Positions 34,309 through 43,213 of a DNA stretch of 64,000 nucleotides are shown here, piece by piece. The notes under the pieces are model-generated. The model was given only the letters and a program-made list of their open reading frames with translations, was not told the origin of the DNA and did not search any database. The DNA is taken from positions 51,808 through 115,807 of the forward strand of contig DIEY01000072.1 in the NCBI GenBank assembly GCA_002418865.1. Reading direction: 5' to 3'. Each line of letters starts with the position of its first letter. Position 1 is the stretch's first letter. A program made the translations under genes and the position numbers. Source of the stretch: Bacteroidales bacterium UBA5762 (GTDB lineage Bacteria > Bacteroidota > Bacteroidia > Bacteroidales > TTA-H9).

Positions 34309-36003
34309 GTGGAAAAATATCCATTTTATATTCAGAAAGAATATCAAAGAATAAAAACCATTGAAGTTCCTATTGGAGATATACCCATTGGTGGAACAAA
34401 TCCCATAAGGATTCAGAGCATGACTAATACTTCTACTTTAGATACTCAAGCCACTGTAGATCAGGCCATGCGATTGTTCGATGCAGGTTGTGATTATGTG
34501 CGTATTACAGCCCAGGGGCCGAGAGAGGCTTCGAATTTGAAGGAAATAAAAGAAGAATTACATCGTAGAGGGTATAAAAAACCCTTGATCGCCGATATTC
34601 ATTACAGCCCTAAAGCCGCTGAAATTGCCGCTGCAATAGTTGAAAAAGTTAGAATTAATCCAGGAAATTACATTGGCCCGCACTTAGGGAAAATGGAGTA
34701 CACCGAAAAGGAATACCAGGAGGAATTAGAAATTATACGTGATAATATAAAACCTCTGTTAGGAATATGCCGTCAAAATGGAACTGCATTGCGTATTGGA
34801 AGTAATCATGGGTCCCTATCGAAGCGCGTCCTGTCTCGTTATGGAGATACAGCCGACGGAATGGTAGCTTCAGCATTGGAATTTATTGAGATTTGCGAGG
34901 ACCTTGATTTCAATCGCATGGTTATATCGATGAAGGCAAGCAATCCTCGTGTAATGACTGATGCCAATCGTTTATTGGCAATGAAAATGCTACAGAGAGG
35001 TAGAGTTTATCCCATACATTTGGGTGTAACAGAGGCAGGTGATGGAGAAGACGGAAGAATCAAGTCTGCTGCAGGGATAGGAGCTTTACTTGCCGAAGGA
35101 ATTGGCGATACTATTCGAGTCTCTTTGACCGAGGAGCCTGAAGCTGAAATTCCTGTAGCTTCTTTCCTCAAGCAAATGACCACTGCTTTCCCTCTAAATC
35201 CTATAGCTTTCAGTCCAAAGAATTATTATTATGAGAGTTTTCTAAAAGAAAAATTTATTAGTCATGCAATAAATGGATTAGGAGGTAAGAATTTTCCTTT
35301 AGTGATAGGCCAACAATCGCCTGCTGATATCATCATTGTATCCGATCTACCCTTTCGAACCCATCACATTCACACCCAATCGTTTCCATCTCCCAACGAG
35401 ATTGCAAAAATTCCGAAAGAATTACCTCTTGTAATTCATTCCGACCATCCTCGTGAACTAATTGCCTTGAGGGCAGCAGTTATTTATTTGAGGAGTGAAG
35501 GCATGAATCAGCCCATTATTTTAAAAAGAAGCTCCAATGAGTCCAATTCTGAGAAATTTATTACTGAATCTGCTGCGGTAATGGGGCCTGCATTTCAGGA
35601 AGGATTGGGACAAGCCATCTGGCTCGAAAATCCAATGTTAAATCCAGACCATCTGGTGAGCATTTCTTTTGCTATACTTCAAGCTGCTAAGGCACGCATC
35701 TCCCGAACCGAATACATTGCCTGCCCTTCGTGTGGACGAACACTTTTCAATATTCAACCCACTCTCCAAAAAATTAAGGAGCGCACTTCTCATCTCAAAG
35801 GGCTTACTATTGCCGTAATGGGTTGCATAGTAAATGGGCCAGGCGAAATGGCCGGAGCCGATTACGGCTATGTTGGTGCCGGAAAAGGAAAGGTTACTCT
35901 CTACAAAGGCCATACTCCCGTTAAAAGAAATATTCCGGAGGAAATGGCCGTAGAAGAATTGATCGATTTAATTCGTCAGAACGGCGATTGGATTGAACCT
36001 TAA
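34309..36003 (+). CDS. ispG: 4-hydroxy-3-methylbut-2-enyl-diphosphate synthase (long-form IspG)
   Basis: Penultimate enzyme of the MEP isoprenoid pathway, reducing MEcPP to HMBPP with a 4Fe-4S cluster. The TIM-barrel domain starts IPIGGTNPIRIQSMTNTSTLD, then VRITAQG, LIADIHYSPKAAEIAA and VRINPGNY. The reductase domain has IACPSCGRTLFN and MGCIVNGPGEMAGADYGYVGAG, giving three cluster Cys plus Glu. At 564 residues it is the long form with an inserted middle domain (about 280-460), as found in Bacteroidota and plants. Start is GTG: the nearby ATG at 34299 is out of frame. Confidence 0.95.
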   Translation: MEKYPFYIQKEYQRIKTIEVPIGDIPIGGTNPIRIQSMTNTSTLDTQATVDQAMRLFDAGCDYVRITAQGPREASNLKEIKEELHRRGYKKPLIADIHYSPKAAEIAAAIVEKVRINPGNYIGPHLGKMEYTEKEYQEELEIIRDNIKPLLGICRQNGTALRIGSNHGSLSKRVLSRYGDTADGMVASALEFIEICEDLDFNRMVISMKASNPRVMTDANRLLAMKMLQRGRVYPIHLGVTEAGDGEDGRIKSAAGIGALLAEGIGDTIRVSLTEEPEAEIPVASFLKQMTTAFPLNPIAFSPKNYYYESFLKEKFISHAINGLGGKNFPLVIGQQSPADIIIVSDLPFRTHHIHTQSFPSPNEIAKIPKELPLVIHSDHPRELIALRAAVIYLRSEGMNQPIILKRSSNESNSEKFITESAAVMGPAFQEGLGQAIWLENPMLNPDHLVSISFAILQAAKARISRTEYIACPSCGRTLFNIQPTLQKIKERTSHLKGLTIAVMGCIVNGPGEMAGADYGYVGAGKGKVTLYKGHTPVKRNIPEEMAVEELIDLIRQNGDWIEP

Positions 36004-36014
36004 AATTTTATCTC

Positions 36015-36839
36015 ATGTATTGTTATCACACCCATACCCATTTCTGTGATGGAACTTCAGCTCCTGAACTCTATGCTAAGAATGCCCTCCAGTTTCATTT
36101 TCATTCTTTAGGCTTTTCAGGACATGCACCCTTGCCGTTTACCAATAATTTTGCCATAACTCCCAGTAAACTTACTCAATATTGCTACGAGATAAAATCA
36201 CTTCAATTGAAGTATCAAGATAAATTGAATGTATTACTTGGTCTGGAAATGGATTATATTCCCGGAATTAGTATACCCTTTGAAGAATTAATAAAAAAAT
36301 GCCAGCTTAATTATACCATAGGTTCGGTCCACTTTGTAAGCAATTCTGCAAAGGAAAAGTTATGGTTTATTGATGGCCCTAAAAGAGAAATATGGGACAA
36401 AGGGCTTGAGGAAGTAATGGAAGGCGATATAAAAGGCGGTGTGAATCTCTATTACCGACAGATACAAGAAATGATTGAACGAGAAAAACCGGATATTGTA
36501 GGTCATCTCGATAAAATCATGATGTATAATGCTCATCGTTATTTTTCAGAAAACGAATCTTGGTATCGTTATTTAGTTATTGAAACACTTGAAAAGGTTC
36601 ACCAAAGAGGGGCTATTCTCGAAATCAACACAAGAGGACTTTATAAGAAAAACTGCGAGCAGTTGTTCCCCTCCGAAACATTTCTGCCTATCATAAAAGA
36701 AATGGGCATTCCTGTAATTATTTCGGCCGATGCTCATGATCCATCCGAGATTGGATTATTATTTACGCAAACTCACCATCTTTTACTTTCGAAAGGCTTC
36801 GAGAAAATATACTATAAAGGGTTCGAATGCTATAATTGA
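36015..36839 (+). CDS. PHP-domain histidinol-phosphatase family protein
   Basis: 274-residue PHP metallophosphoesterase related to HisJ/HisK histidinol-phosphatase. N-terminal metal-binding HTHTHFCDGTS (residues 5 onward), GFSGHAPLPF, VLLGLEMDYIPG, YTIGSVHFV, VGHLDKIMMYN, LEINTRGLYKK and VIISADAHDPSEIG supply the family's His/Asp/Glu ligands. HisJ-type activity in histidine synthesis is plausible, but no his genes adjoin, so another phosphoester substrate is possible. It begins 11 bases after ispG, suggesting co-transcription. Confidence 0.85.
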   Translation: MYCYHTHTHFCDGTSAPELYAKNALQFHFHSLGFSGHAPLPFTNNFAITPSKLTQYCYEIKSLQLKYQDKLNVLLGLEMDYIPGISIPFEELIKKCQLNYTIGSVHFVSNSAKEKLWFIDGPKREIWDKGLEEVMEGDIKGGVNLYYRQIQEMIEREKPDIVGHLDKIMMYNAHRYFSENESWYRYLVIETLEKVHQRGAILEINTRGLYKKNCEQLFPSETFLPIIKEMGIPVIISADAHDPSEIGLLFTQTHHLLLSKGFEKIYYKGFECYN

Positions 36840-36842
36840 TTT

Positions 36843-37643
36843 TCAGGGGAGAGCATTTTTAAATTCCTGATAACGTTCGGCAAAAGTGCCGCCATGCACT
36901 CCACCCAAAGACAGAAAATGCTCATTAATTTTGTCCAATCTGTCCTCAGGCGAAGGATGAGTACTTAAAAATGTTGGCGGATGTGTCTCTCCTTCTAATT
37001 TTTTAAAGAAATCACCCAAGCTGGCAGCATCATATTCAGTAGCATATAGAAACTTTACGGCATACTCATCGGCCTCATATTCCTGACTACGGCTGAAGGC
37101 GAGCGTACCAAGACCTAAAGCCAGTTCGGCTGCAATTTGCTCTGCAACGTTTGGATTATTACCAAGTAAAACTCCCAGTAAAATCTCCAAACCATAAACT
37201 TTAGTGAGTTGGTCAGTAGAATGGCGTCTATCGGCATGAGCCATTTCATGCGCCATAACACCTGCAAACTGAGCCTCATTATCCAAAAACTTAATGATAC
37301 CCGTATAAAAATACATGTCGCCCCCAGGTAAGCTAAAAGCATTGATCATAGTATCATTTTGAATAATCTTGCAGTTCCATTGAAACTTTGTGGCATATTT
37401 TACCTTACCTGAAGCAAGAATGGTATTGCGAATCCGATAAAGATGATCGTAAGCCGAGGAATACCTAACAGGATCGAGAATGGGATACTCCTGAGGATTG
37501 GCGTCAATTTCGTCAGAAACTTGCTGCCCTAAAGCTATGTCATCTTCAATAGCAAATATATTGATAGAGGGGTCGTCTTTTGAACAACTGCTCAAAACAA
37601 GAATAAAAAAACAGGTTACTACTCCCAGCGTTAGTTTTTTCAT
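36843..37643 (-). CDS. M48 family metallopeptidase, lipoprotein (LoiP/BepA-like)
   Basis: 266-residue envelope zinc peptidase. A lipobox (VLSSC, Cys20) is followed by a polar Ser/Asp stretch. The catalytic motif is HEMAH (H132, E133, H136) in GVMAHEMAHADRRHS, with the third ligand Glu in SRSQEYEADEYAVKFL. NAFSLPGGDMYFYTGII is the conserved substrate strand of the family. Envelope quality control is inferred from homologues. A -7 box lies 35 bases upstream. It converges with the PHP gene, 3 bases between stops. Confidence 0.92.
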   Translation of the reverse strand: MKKLTLGVVTCFFILVLSSCSKDDPSINIFAIEDDIALGQQVSDEIDANPQEYPILDPVRYSSAYDHLYRIRNTILASGKVKYATKFQWNCKIIQNDTMINAFSLPGGDMYFYTGIIKFLDNEAQFAGVMAHEMAHADRRHSTDQLTKVYGLEILLGVLLGNNPNVAEQIAAELALGLGTLAFSRSQEYEADEYAVKFLYATEYDAASLGDFFKKLEGETHPPTFLSTHPSPEDRLDKINEHFLSLGGVHGGTFAERYQEFKNALP

Positions 37644-37677
37644 AGCTTCAGGAATATTTTAAAGAAATTTGTGATGA

Positions 37678-37685
37678 CAAATTTA
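37678..37685 (-). promoter_or_regulatory. -7 box (TAAATTTG) upstream of the M48 lipoprotein gene
   Basis: Plus-strand CAAATTTA is an exact TAnnTTTG on the minus strand, 34 bases before the start codon. Confidence 0.4.
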
Positions 37686-37752
37686 ACAAAAGGAATGTTA
37701 GCAGAATGAAGATTGAGAAAGAGATATCTAAGCTTACGAAATGTCTTTGAGA

Positions 37753-38754
37753 TTACTTTGGATTATAGGCCCATTTCAAATAAATAGCTCCCCAAGTAAA
37801 CCCTGCACCAAAAGTGGTCAAAATAATGTTATCTCCTTTATGCATTTGATTTTCCCATTCATAGAGGCATAAAGGAAGTGTAGCAGATGTCGTATTTCCA
37901 TATTTTTCGATGTTAATCATCACCTTTTCTTTTGGAAGTCCCATACGACGGGCAACAGCTTCTATAATCCTGTAGTTGGCCTGATGGGGTACTAACCAAT
38001 GAATGTTTTCTGAGGTAAGTCCATTTCTTTCCATTATTTCTACTGCAACGTCGGCCATAGAAGCAACTGCAGCTTTAAAAACGGTTTGTCCTTCTTGATA
38101 GATATAATGTTCATGGGCTTCGACTGTTTTATGGGTTGGAGGATAAACCGAGCCTCCGGCTTTTTGATAGAGATAAATACGACCATATCCATCAGTATGC
38201 AATATTTCGTCAATATAGCCAACTTCAGAATCCGTAGTTGGTTCAATAAGCACGGCACCAGCAGCATCTCCAAATAAGGGACAAGTAGTGCGATTAGTAT
38301 AATCATTAACTGACGACATCTTATCGGCACCTACCAAAATAACCTTCTTATATTTTCCAGATTCTACAAATTTTGCTGCACTGGAAAAACCAAAAAGAAA
38401 ACTGGAACAGGCTGCATTCAAATCGAAGCAAAATGCATTCTTAATTCCAACCTTATCGGCAATGATTGCCGAGGTTGAAGGGAAAAGATGATCAGGGGTT
38501 ACGGTGGAACATATTAATAAATCAACCTCTTCGGGCTTTGTTCCAGTTTTACGAAGTAATTCGTTTACAGCCGGTGCGCCCATATCAGAAGTGCCCTTTT
38601 CTTTCTCTCTTAAAATTCTTCGAGTCTTAATTCCAACCCTCGTCATTATCCATTCATCCGAGGTATCCACCATTCTGCTAATTTCATCATTGGTTAAGAT
38701 ATAATCAGGTACATAAGCACCAACTCCCGTAATCGCAGCACGTATCTTTGTCAT
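37753..38754 (-). CDS. fabH: 3-oxoacyl-[acyl-carrier-protein] synthase III (FabH)
   Basis: Starts fatty-acid chains by condensing acyl-CoA with malonyl-ACP. Catalytic triad is complete: C116 in [13 protein letters not shown], His in [12 protein letters not shown], Asn in [11 protein letters not shown]. Start ATG 38754 ([18 protein letters not shown]) matches the family better than the upstream ATG at 38781. 333 residues. It lies downstream of rpmF and yceD, the usual bacterial order, although plsX, which usually sits between rpmF and fabH, is absent. Confidence 0.96.
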   Translation of the reverse strand: MTKIRAAITGVGAYVPDYILTNDEISRMVDTSDEWIMTRVGIKTRRILREKEKGTSDMGAPAVNELLRKTGTKPEEVDLLICSTVTPDHLFPSTSAIIADKVGIKNAFCFDLNAACSSFLFGFSSAAKFVESGKYKKVILVGADKMSSVNDYTNRTTCPLFGDAAGAVLIEPTTDSEVGYIDEILHTDGYGRIYLYQKAGGSVYPPTHKTVEAHEHYIYQEGQTVFKAAVASMADVAVEIMERNGLTSENIHWLVPHQANYRIIEAVARRMGLPKEKVMINIEKYGNTTSATLPLCLYEWENQMHKGDNIILTTFGAGFTWGAIYLKWAYNPK

Positions 38755-38889
38755 TTTAAATACAATTAAAAAAGAATACAATATTTCTACCCTTCAATAA
38801 TTTAACCCTGAGTTTAAAAGGGAAAATTTCTTTGAGAAATCTCTTGTGGAAGCATTTATTAAACAATGCCGTTTTACTGATTGAAAAAT

Positions 38890-39075
38890 TTATTTTACCT
38901 TTTCCACTTCCATAACCTGACGACCTCTGTAAAAACCACAGGAAGGGCATACTCTGTGGTAAAGTACTGGTGAGCCACAGTTAGGACATGCAAATGCAGC
39001 TGGCATCTCGACCTTGTAATGGGTTCTTCTTTTACGCGTTCTGGTCTTCGACCATCTTCTTTTGGGATTCGGCAT
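38890..39075 (-). CDS. rpmF: 50S ribosomal protein L32
   Basis: 61-residue ribosomal protein starting at ATG 39075 (MPNPKRRWSKTRTRKRRTHY), with the zinc-binding pair CPNCG and CPSCGFYRGR. The longer open frame to 39141 overlaps yceD and adds non-homologous residues. It keeps all four Cys (zinc-plus form). It follows yceD by 32 bases. Confidence 0.96.
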   Translation of the reverse strand: MPNPKRRWSKTRTRKRRTHYKVEMPAAFACPNCGSPVLYHRVCPSCGFYRGRQVMEVEKVK

Positions 39076-39107
39076 GGTATATAAAATTTTAAGTTTAAAT
39101 AATTGAA

Positions 39108-39641
39108 TTAGTCGATTTTTAATTGATTCAAAACATCCCATCGCGGATCTACTGGAGTTTCCTTAGGTGAGAGTTCTTCCAAAATTTCGAGATTCTGTTT
39201 GTTGCACCCCAAGTTTCCTTGCTCATCGGGTAAGTGTAAACGATGATAAGGCACCAATAAATGGATAAAATCATATAGCATTGACGATACATCAACTTCG
39301 TGGCTTCCCTGAGGTAAAATTAATACATCATCATCTTCTTCCAAGTATTCTGATCCAAACTTGATAAAAACAACTTCTTTCCCAGAAATAGGCTGCATAT
39401 ATTCATAGGCGCAGCGATCACATACCACTTCAACTTCACCATGAATATCAAAACTTAATACAAGCATCTTTTCTTGTTTTTCTAAGTCCAAATCTACTTT
39501 CACTTGGCCAACATGAATTTCCGTTTCTTCGAAACATTCGAAAAAATCGGATCCAATGTCAAAATCGAAATGATGATGACCCAATGATAAGCCTTTAAAC
39601 CCCAGATGATATGGTTTTAATCTATTCGACACCTTTTTCAC
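39108..39641 (-). CDS. yceD: DUF177 family protein (YceD), ribosome/23S rRNA-associated
   Basis: About 177 residues using GTG 39641 (or 168-174 if GTG 39632). The family signature VEVVCDRCAYEYMQPI, the acidic DDDVLILPQGSHEVDVSSMLYDFI block and the C-terminal PVDPRWDVLNQLK are all present. In bacteria yceD is co-conserved with rpmF. The open frame reaches ATG 39743, but that start overlaps the neighbouring oxidoreductase gene and lies upstream of the -7 box at 39653-39660, so I reject it. Confidence 0.88.
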   Translation of the reverse strand: MKKVSNRLKPYHLGFKGLSLGHHHFDFDIGSDFFECFEETEIHVGQVKVDLDLEKQEKMLVLSFDIHGEVEVVCDRCAYEYMQPISGKEVVFIKFGSEYLEEDDDVLILPQGSHEVDVSSMLYDFIHLLVPYHRLHLPDEQGNLGCNKQNLEILEELSPKETPVDPRWDVLNQLKID

Positions 39642-39652
39642 AAATCGGGGGG

Positions 39653-39660
39653 CAAAATTA
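39653..39660 (-). promoter_or_regulatory. -7 box (TAATTTTG) upstream of yceD-rpmF
   Basis: Plus-strand CAAAATTA is an exact TAnnTTTG on the minus strand, 11 bases before GTG 39641. It supports the shorter yceD start. Confidence 0.45.
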
Positions 39661-39714
39661 CAAAATAAAATGAATGAATATGAAAATAGAAATAAAAGGG
39701 AAGCATTAGAATGA

Positions 39715-42700
39715 TTACTTGAAGGCTTTTTCAGGCAAACCATCGCCCTGAATGCTTAAACGAGGAAAATATTCAGGTACTGATCTTCCCATAAGCTTAT
39801 CAACATACATTTTAGCGAGATATTGACCCAACATAAAGCCTTGTCCACGAAGTCCTACAAATAATCCTAAATCGGGATCTATAATCATGCGAGGTTCAAC
39901 ATAATAACCTGCCCAAACAGCTTGAAAACCAACCGAAGATAATTCAGGCAACCAATCCACAAATACCTCCGAAACGATTTCAAGAAATTCTTTTGTGTTG
40001 ATTTTCAGATTTTTAGATGTTTCCGCGGGATCTACAGCAGGAGAAGCACATCCAATTACTTGTCCAGTTTCGGCAAGCTGTTGTCCATAAACTGCAACAA
40101 AACCCTTATATTTTCTTCTATCAATCAACATAGGAAGCGGAATATTGTCAACTCCCAGCATTGGCATACGACGTGTAATAAATGCCTGATGACGAACAGG
40201 ATACAGGCCTGTCTCTATACCAAGACGACGGGCAAATTGTCCTGCTTCAGGTCCCAAGGCATTGATGAAGATTTCTGTGCTGTATTCAATGTATTGTTTG
40301 GTATGATCTTGCACCAAAACTTGAAATTCATTTCCATTCTTTTTTACATCTATCAATTTACAATCTTCCAAAATTGTACCTCCATGCTGAATTCCAATTT
40401 GACGGATTAAATCGATGGTTTTGCCCGGAGTAGCTTGCCAACAATTATAAGTAATCTGAGCCGCTATATAGGTTTTTAAACTTGGATTGAAAAATGGGGA
40501 AATACGTTTTGTAAAATCCTTCGGACTGATCATTTCGGCTTTGCTCCATGCCATAGCAGCTTCTAAGGCCTTATACATATCTTCATCATGCGCAAAATTT
40601 ACGTATTGAATGGGATGATAATCAATGTTGCGTAATTGTTGTAATTCAATAAAAATCTGACGATTATGTTCCGCAATATCCGAAAGCTCAGGAACGCTGA
40701 AATTGGGTCGGCCTCCTGCGATATTTCTCCATGAAGAACCACGGCCAAAATTAACCAAAACAGGTTTCTTACTGGCTTCGGATAAATATCTAAAAAGAGC
40801 ACTACCACCTATCCCTCCACCAGCTATGATGGCTTCGACCTTGATTTTTTTAATAGGCTTGTTGACGATATAGTTCTCCTGCACAGGCCTAGGATATAAC
40901 TCACCCAGTACAAGCTGATTCGACATTGGCCCTCGAGGTGTGGCTTCGCCAACAATCTGAATTCCATAATCCTTTATTTTACTCTTTAATCGAGGTATGC
41001 AACGCTTGCCACGACATGCTCCCATCCCTAAACGAGTAGTATGTTTTATTTCATCAATGGAAATAAATTTCCTTTCACCTACCACTTCTAATATTTCCTC
41101 CATTTTTACGTCATCACAATGACAAATATAACTTTCAGCAGGGACTTGTTCATCATAAGGTTGAAGTTCGAATGGTTCGGGATAATTTTCCTTTACTATA
41201 AAACTACGCACTTGAGTAAGATCTTCTCCATGCAAGCTAAATGACTTTACACGAGCAATATGGGTTTTATTGGGTTTTCGAAGAATTTTATCGATCACTC
41301 CTTCCCCTAAAACTTTCCCATTATTGTCAACAAGAAAAACCTCTGCATTCTCTTTTACTTCATATTCAATGGGTAAAAATACCCAGTCGCGTTTTAGATT
41401 GTAGCCAAAAATAGCCAAGCCCGGACATTGATACACACAGTCCATACAGCCAATACATTTATTGAAATCGATGGAAGGCACTGTACTGGTGGAGGATTTG
41501 GTTATGGCACCATGAGGACATGAAAAAGCACAAGGATTACAGGCGAATCCATAAAGACAATCGATTAAAACGAATCCTTTTGCTTCCATTCGTTCGCGTT
41601 CAGGACGGTAAGGCTGATCGATAATTTTTATAGGATGTTGTTGCGAATCGATATATTCTTTCGAAAGTGAGAGATATTCATCATAATTCAAGCGTATTCC
41701 CATATCCATCAAAATTTCGTAGGCAACCTGCTTTCCCCTCAAAACCGCGCTCGTACCTTCTCCTATACGAATGGCATCGCCGGCTCCATAACATTTTCGC
41801 CCAAAAATTTCATTGCCTTTAATTAGCAATTGATCATCCGAAACCAATCCCGTACAAATATTGATAGCATCGATACCTTCTACCACGGTTTCCGTTCCCG
41901 GAATAGGATGGAAATTTTCGCAACGCGCTATTACAGCGCCTATAATTCCCGTTGAATCAGAATTGGGAATGGCTTTAAGAAGTATATGTGAAGTCAAAAT
42001 AGGGATTCCTAACCTTCTTACTCTATTAGCCTGCACAGGAAACCCCCCTTCGAAAGGCTGAGCTTCCAAAATAGCCTTTACCCTTGCACCTGCTTGCATC
42101 AGCTGGTATGAAGTCAAATATCCTATATTGCCGGCTCCAACCGTTAAAACATTTTTACCCAAAAGGGTAAACTGCATATTCATCATTTTTTGAACCACAG
42201 CAGCCGTGTATACTCCCGGCAAATCATCATTTTCAAAGGTTGGCATAAAGGGTACGGCTCCAGTAGCTACAACCAAATATTCTGTATCAATATAATAGAT
42301 TCTATCGGTTGAAATTTCCTTAACTGCAATCCGCCCTCCCTCCAGAATATCCCATACCGTCGAATTCAGAAATATTCCTTCATGATTAGCTCCCGCAAGG
42401 GTTTGGGCAATATCGAAACCACGCATCCCTCCATATTTCTTTTCCTTCTCGAAAAAGAAAAACTGATGAGTTTGCATTAGAAATTGCCCACCTATCTTAC
42501 TATTATTATCCACCACCAAATTATCTATTCCATATTCACGCAAAATCTCTCTGGCAGCTAAACCTGCTGGGCCTGCACCAATAATAACCACTTGTGTTTT
42601 ATAAACATCAATGGGTTCATTCTTTGCATATTCTATAATATCAGGCCTATAATCATGCGGAATTTCCTTCACTTCCTTTACTTCATCCACCAGAGTAATA

Positions 42701-42939
42701 CAAATACGCTTCACCTGGCCATCCACCAACATCTCACATGCACCGCATTTGCCTATACCACACTCCAAACTTCGCTTACGATTGCGTAAACTATGGCTGT
42801 GTACTGGAAATCCGGCCTGATGCAAGGCAGCTGCAATGGTAAAACCTTTTTCGGCTTCGATGATGTGCTCATCAAACTGAAAAGTTACCTTTTCAGCCTT
42901 GGGAATCTCAAGAATGGGATGAGTAGTAATTTTATACAT
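39715..42939 (-). CDS. Fused Fe-S flavoprotein oxidoreductase (sarcosine/hydroxyproline/opine-oxidase-like alpha plus beta subunits)
   Basis: 1074-residue soluble oxidoreductase that combines what are usually separate subunits. In order: a 2Fe-2S domain with CGIGKCGACEMLVDG and a fourth Cys (about 60-85); a FAD/NAD disulfide-reductase-type domain (VVIIGAGPAGLAAREIL, about 115-450); a two-cluster ferredoxin insert (CNPCAFSCPHGA, CIGCMDCVYQCPG); a BFD-like 2Fe-2S domain (ICHCDDV...GMGACRGKRCIP); and from about residue 715 a DAO-type FAD amine oxidase (IIAGGGIGGSALFRYL...GLRGQGFMLGQYLA). Relatives include HcnABC, octopine/nopaline oxidase and D-hydroxyproline dehydrogenase. It is divergent from proline dehydrogenase, so an imino-acid or N-alkyl amino-acid substrate is inferred. 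Confidence 0.88.
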   Translation of the reverse strand: MYKITTHPILEIPKAEKVTFQFDEHIIEAEKGFTIAAALHQAGFPVHSHSLRNRKRSLECGIGKCGACEMLVDGQVKRICITLVDEVKEVKEIPHDYRPDIIEYAKNEPIDVYKTQVVIIGAGPAGLAAREILREYGIDNLVVDNNSKIGGQFLMQTHQFFFFEKEKKYGGMRGFDIAQTLAGANHEGIFLNSTVWDILEGGRIAVKEISTDRIYYIDTEYLVVATGAVPFMPTFENDDLPGVYTAAVVQKMMNMQFTLLGKNVLTVGAGNIGYLTSYQLMQAGARVKAILEAQPFEGGFPVQANRVRRLGIPILTSHILLKAIPNSDSTGIIGAVIARCENFHPIPGTETVVEGIDAINICTGLVSDDQLLIKGNEIFGRKCYGAGDAIRIGEGTSAVLRGKQVAYEILMDMGIRLNYDEYLSLSKEYIDSQQHPIKIIDQPYRPERERMEAKGFVLIDCLYGFACNPCAFSCPHGAITKSSTSTVPSIDFNKCIGCMDCVYQCPGLAIFGYNLKRDWVFLPIEYEVKENAEVFLVDNNGKVLGEGVIDKILRKPNKTHIARVKSFSLHGEDLTQVRSFIVKENYPEPFELQPYDEQVPAESYICHCDDVKMEEILEVVGERKFISIDEIKHTTRLGMGACRGKRCIPRLKSKIKDYGIQIVGEATPRGPMSNQLVLGELYPRPVQENYIVNKPIKKIKVEAIIAGGGIGGSALFRYLSEASKKPVLVNFGRGSSWRNIAGGRPNFSVPELSDIAEHNRQIFIELQQLRNIDYHPIQYVNFAHDEDMYKALEAAMAWSKAEMISPKDFTKRISPFFNPSLKTYIAAQITYNCWQATPGKTIDLIRQIGIQHGGTILEDCKLIDVKKNGNEFQVLVQDHTKQYIEYSTEIFINALGPEAGQFARRLGIETGLYPVRHQAFITRRMPMLGVDNIPLPMLIDRRKYKGFVAVYGQQLAETGQVIGCASPAVDPAETSKNLKINTKEFLEIVSEVFVDWLPELSSVGFQAVWAGYYVEPRMIIDPDLGLFVGLRGQGFMLGQYLAKMYVDKLMGRSVPEYFPRLSIQGDGLPEKAFK

Positions 42940-42973
42940 AATATTTCTTTCCTTTATGTTAATGCAAAAACAT

Positions 42974-42989
42974 TGTGAATTATTTCACA
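42974..42989. promoter_or_regulatory. CRP/FNR-type palindrome at the oxidoreductase promoter
   Basis: TGTGAATTATTTCACA is a perfect match to the TGTGA-N6-TCACA half-site pair bound by Crp-family regulators. It abuts the minus-strand -7 box (42991-42998) on its downstream side, overlapping the predicted transcription start, a position that would suit repression of the oxidoreductase gene. Confidence 0.5.
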
Positions 42990-42990
42990 G

Positions 42991-42998
42991 CAAAATTA
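42991..42998 (-). promoter_or_regulatory. -7 box (TAATTTTG) upstream of the fused oxidoreductase
   Basis: Plus-strand CAAAATTA is an exact TAnnTTTG on the minus strand, 51 bases before the start codon and next to the palindrome at 42974-42989. Confidence 0.45.
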
Positions 42999-43171
42999 CT
43001 GGGATTATCTTTTATGATTGAATCTTATCTTTAAAAAGTTCCTATTCATAATTATTTCAAATAATAATTCAAAAAATTGATTTATATTGAATTTCGATAA
43101 TTCACTACTTGGATATAAAACATTAGAGTCGAAAAAATTAAAAATAACCATAATAGATTTAAACCTCTTCT

Positions 43172-43179
43172 TAACTTTG
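43172..43179 (+). promoter_or_regulatory. -7 box (TAACTTTG) upstream of proline dehydrogenase
   Basis: Exact TAnnTTTG, 34 bases before the ATG. The divergent region 42940-43213 thus has one predicted promoter on each strand. Confidence 0.45.
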
Positions 43180-43213
43180 AATTGTTATAAAGCAAAATAT
43201 AAATACGAATTCC

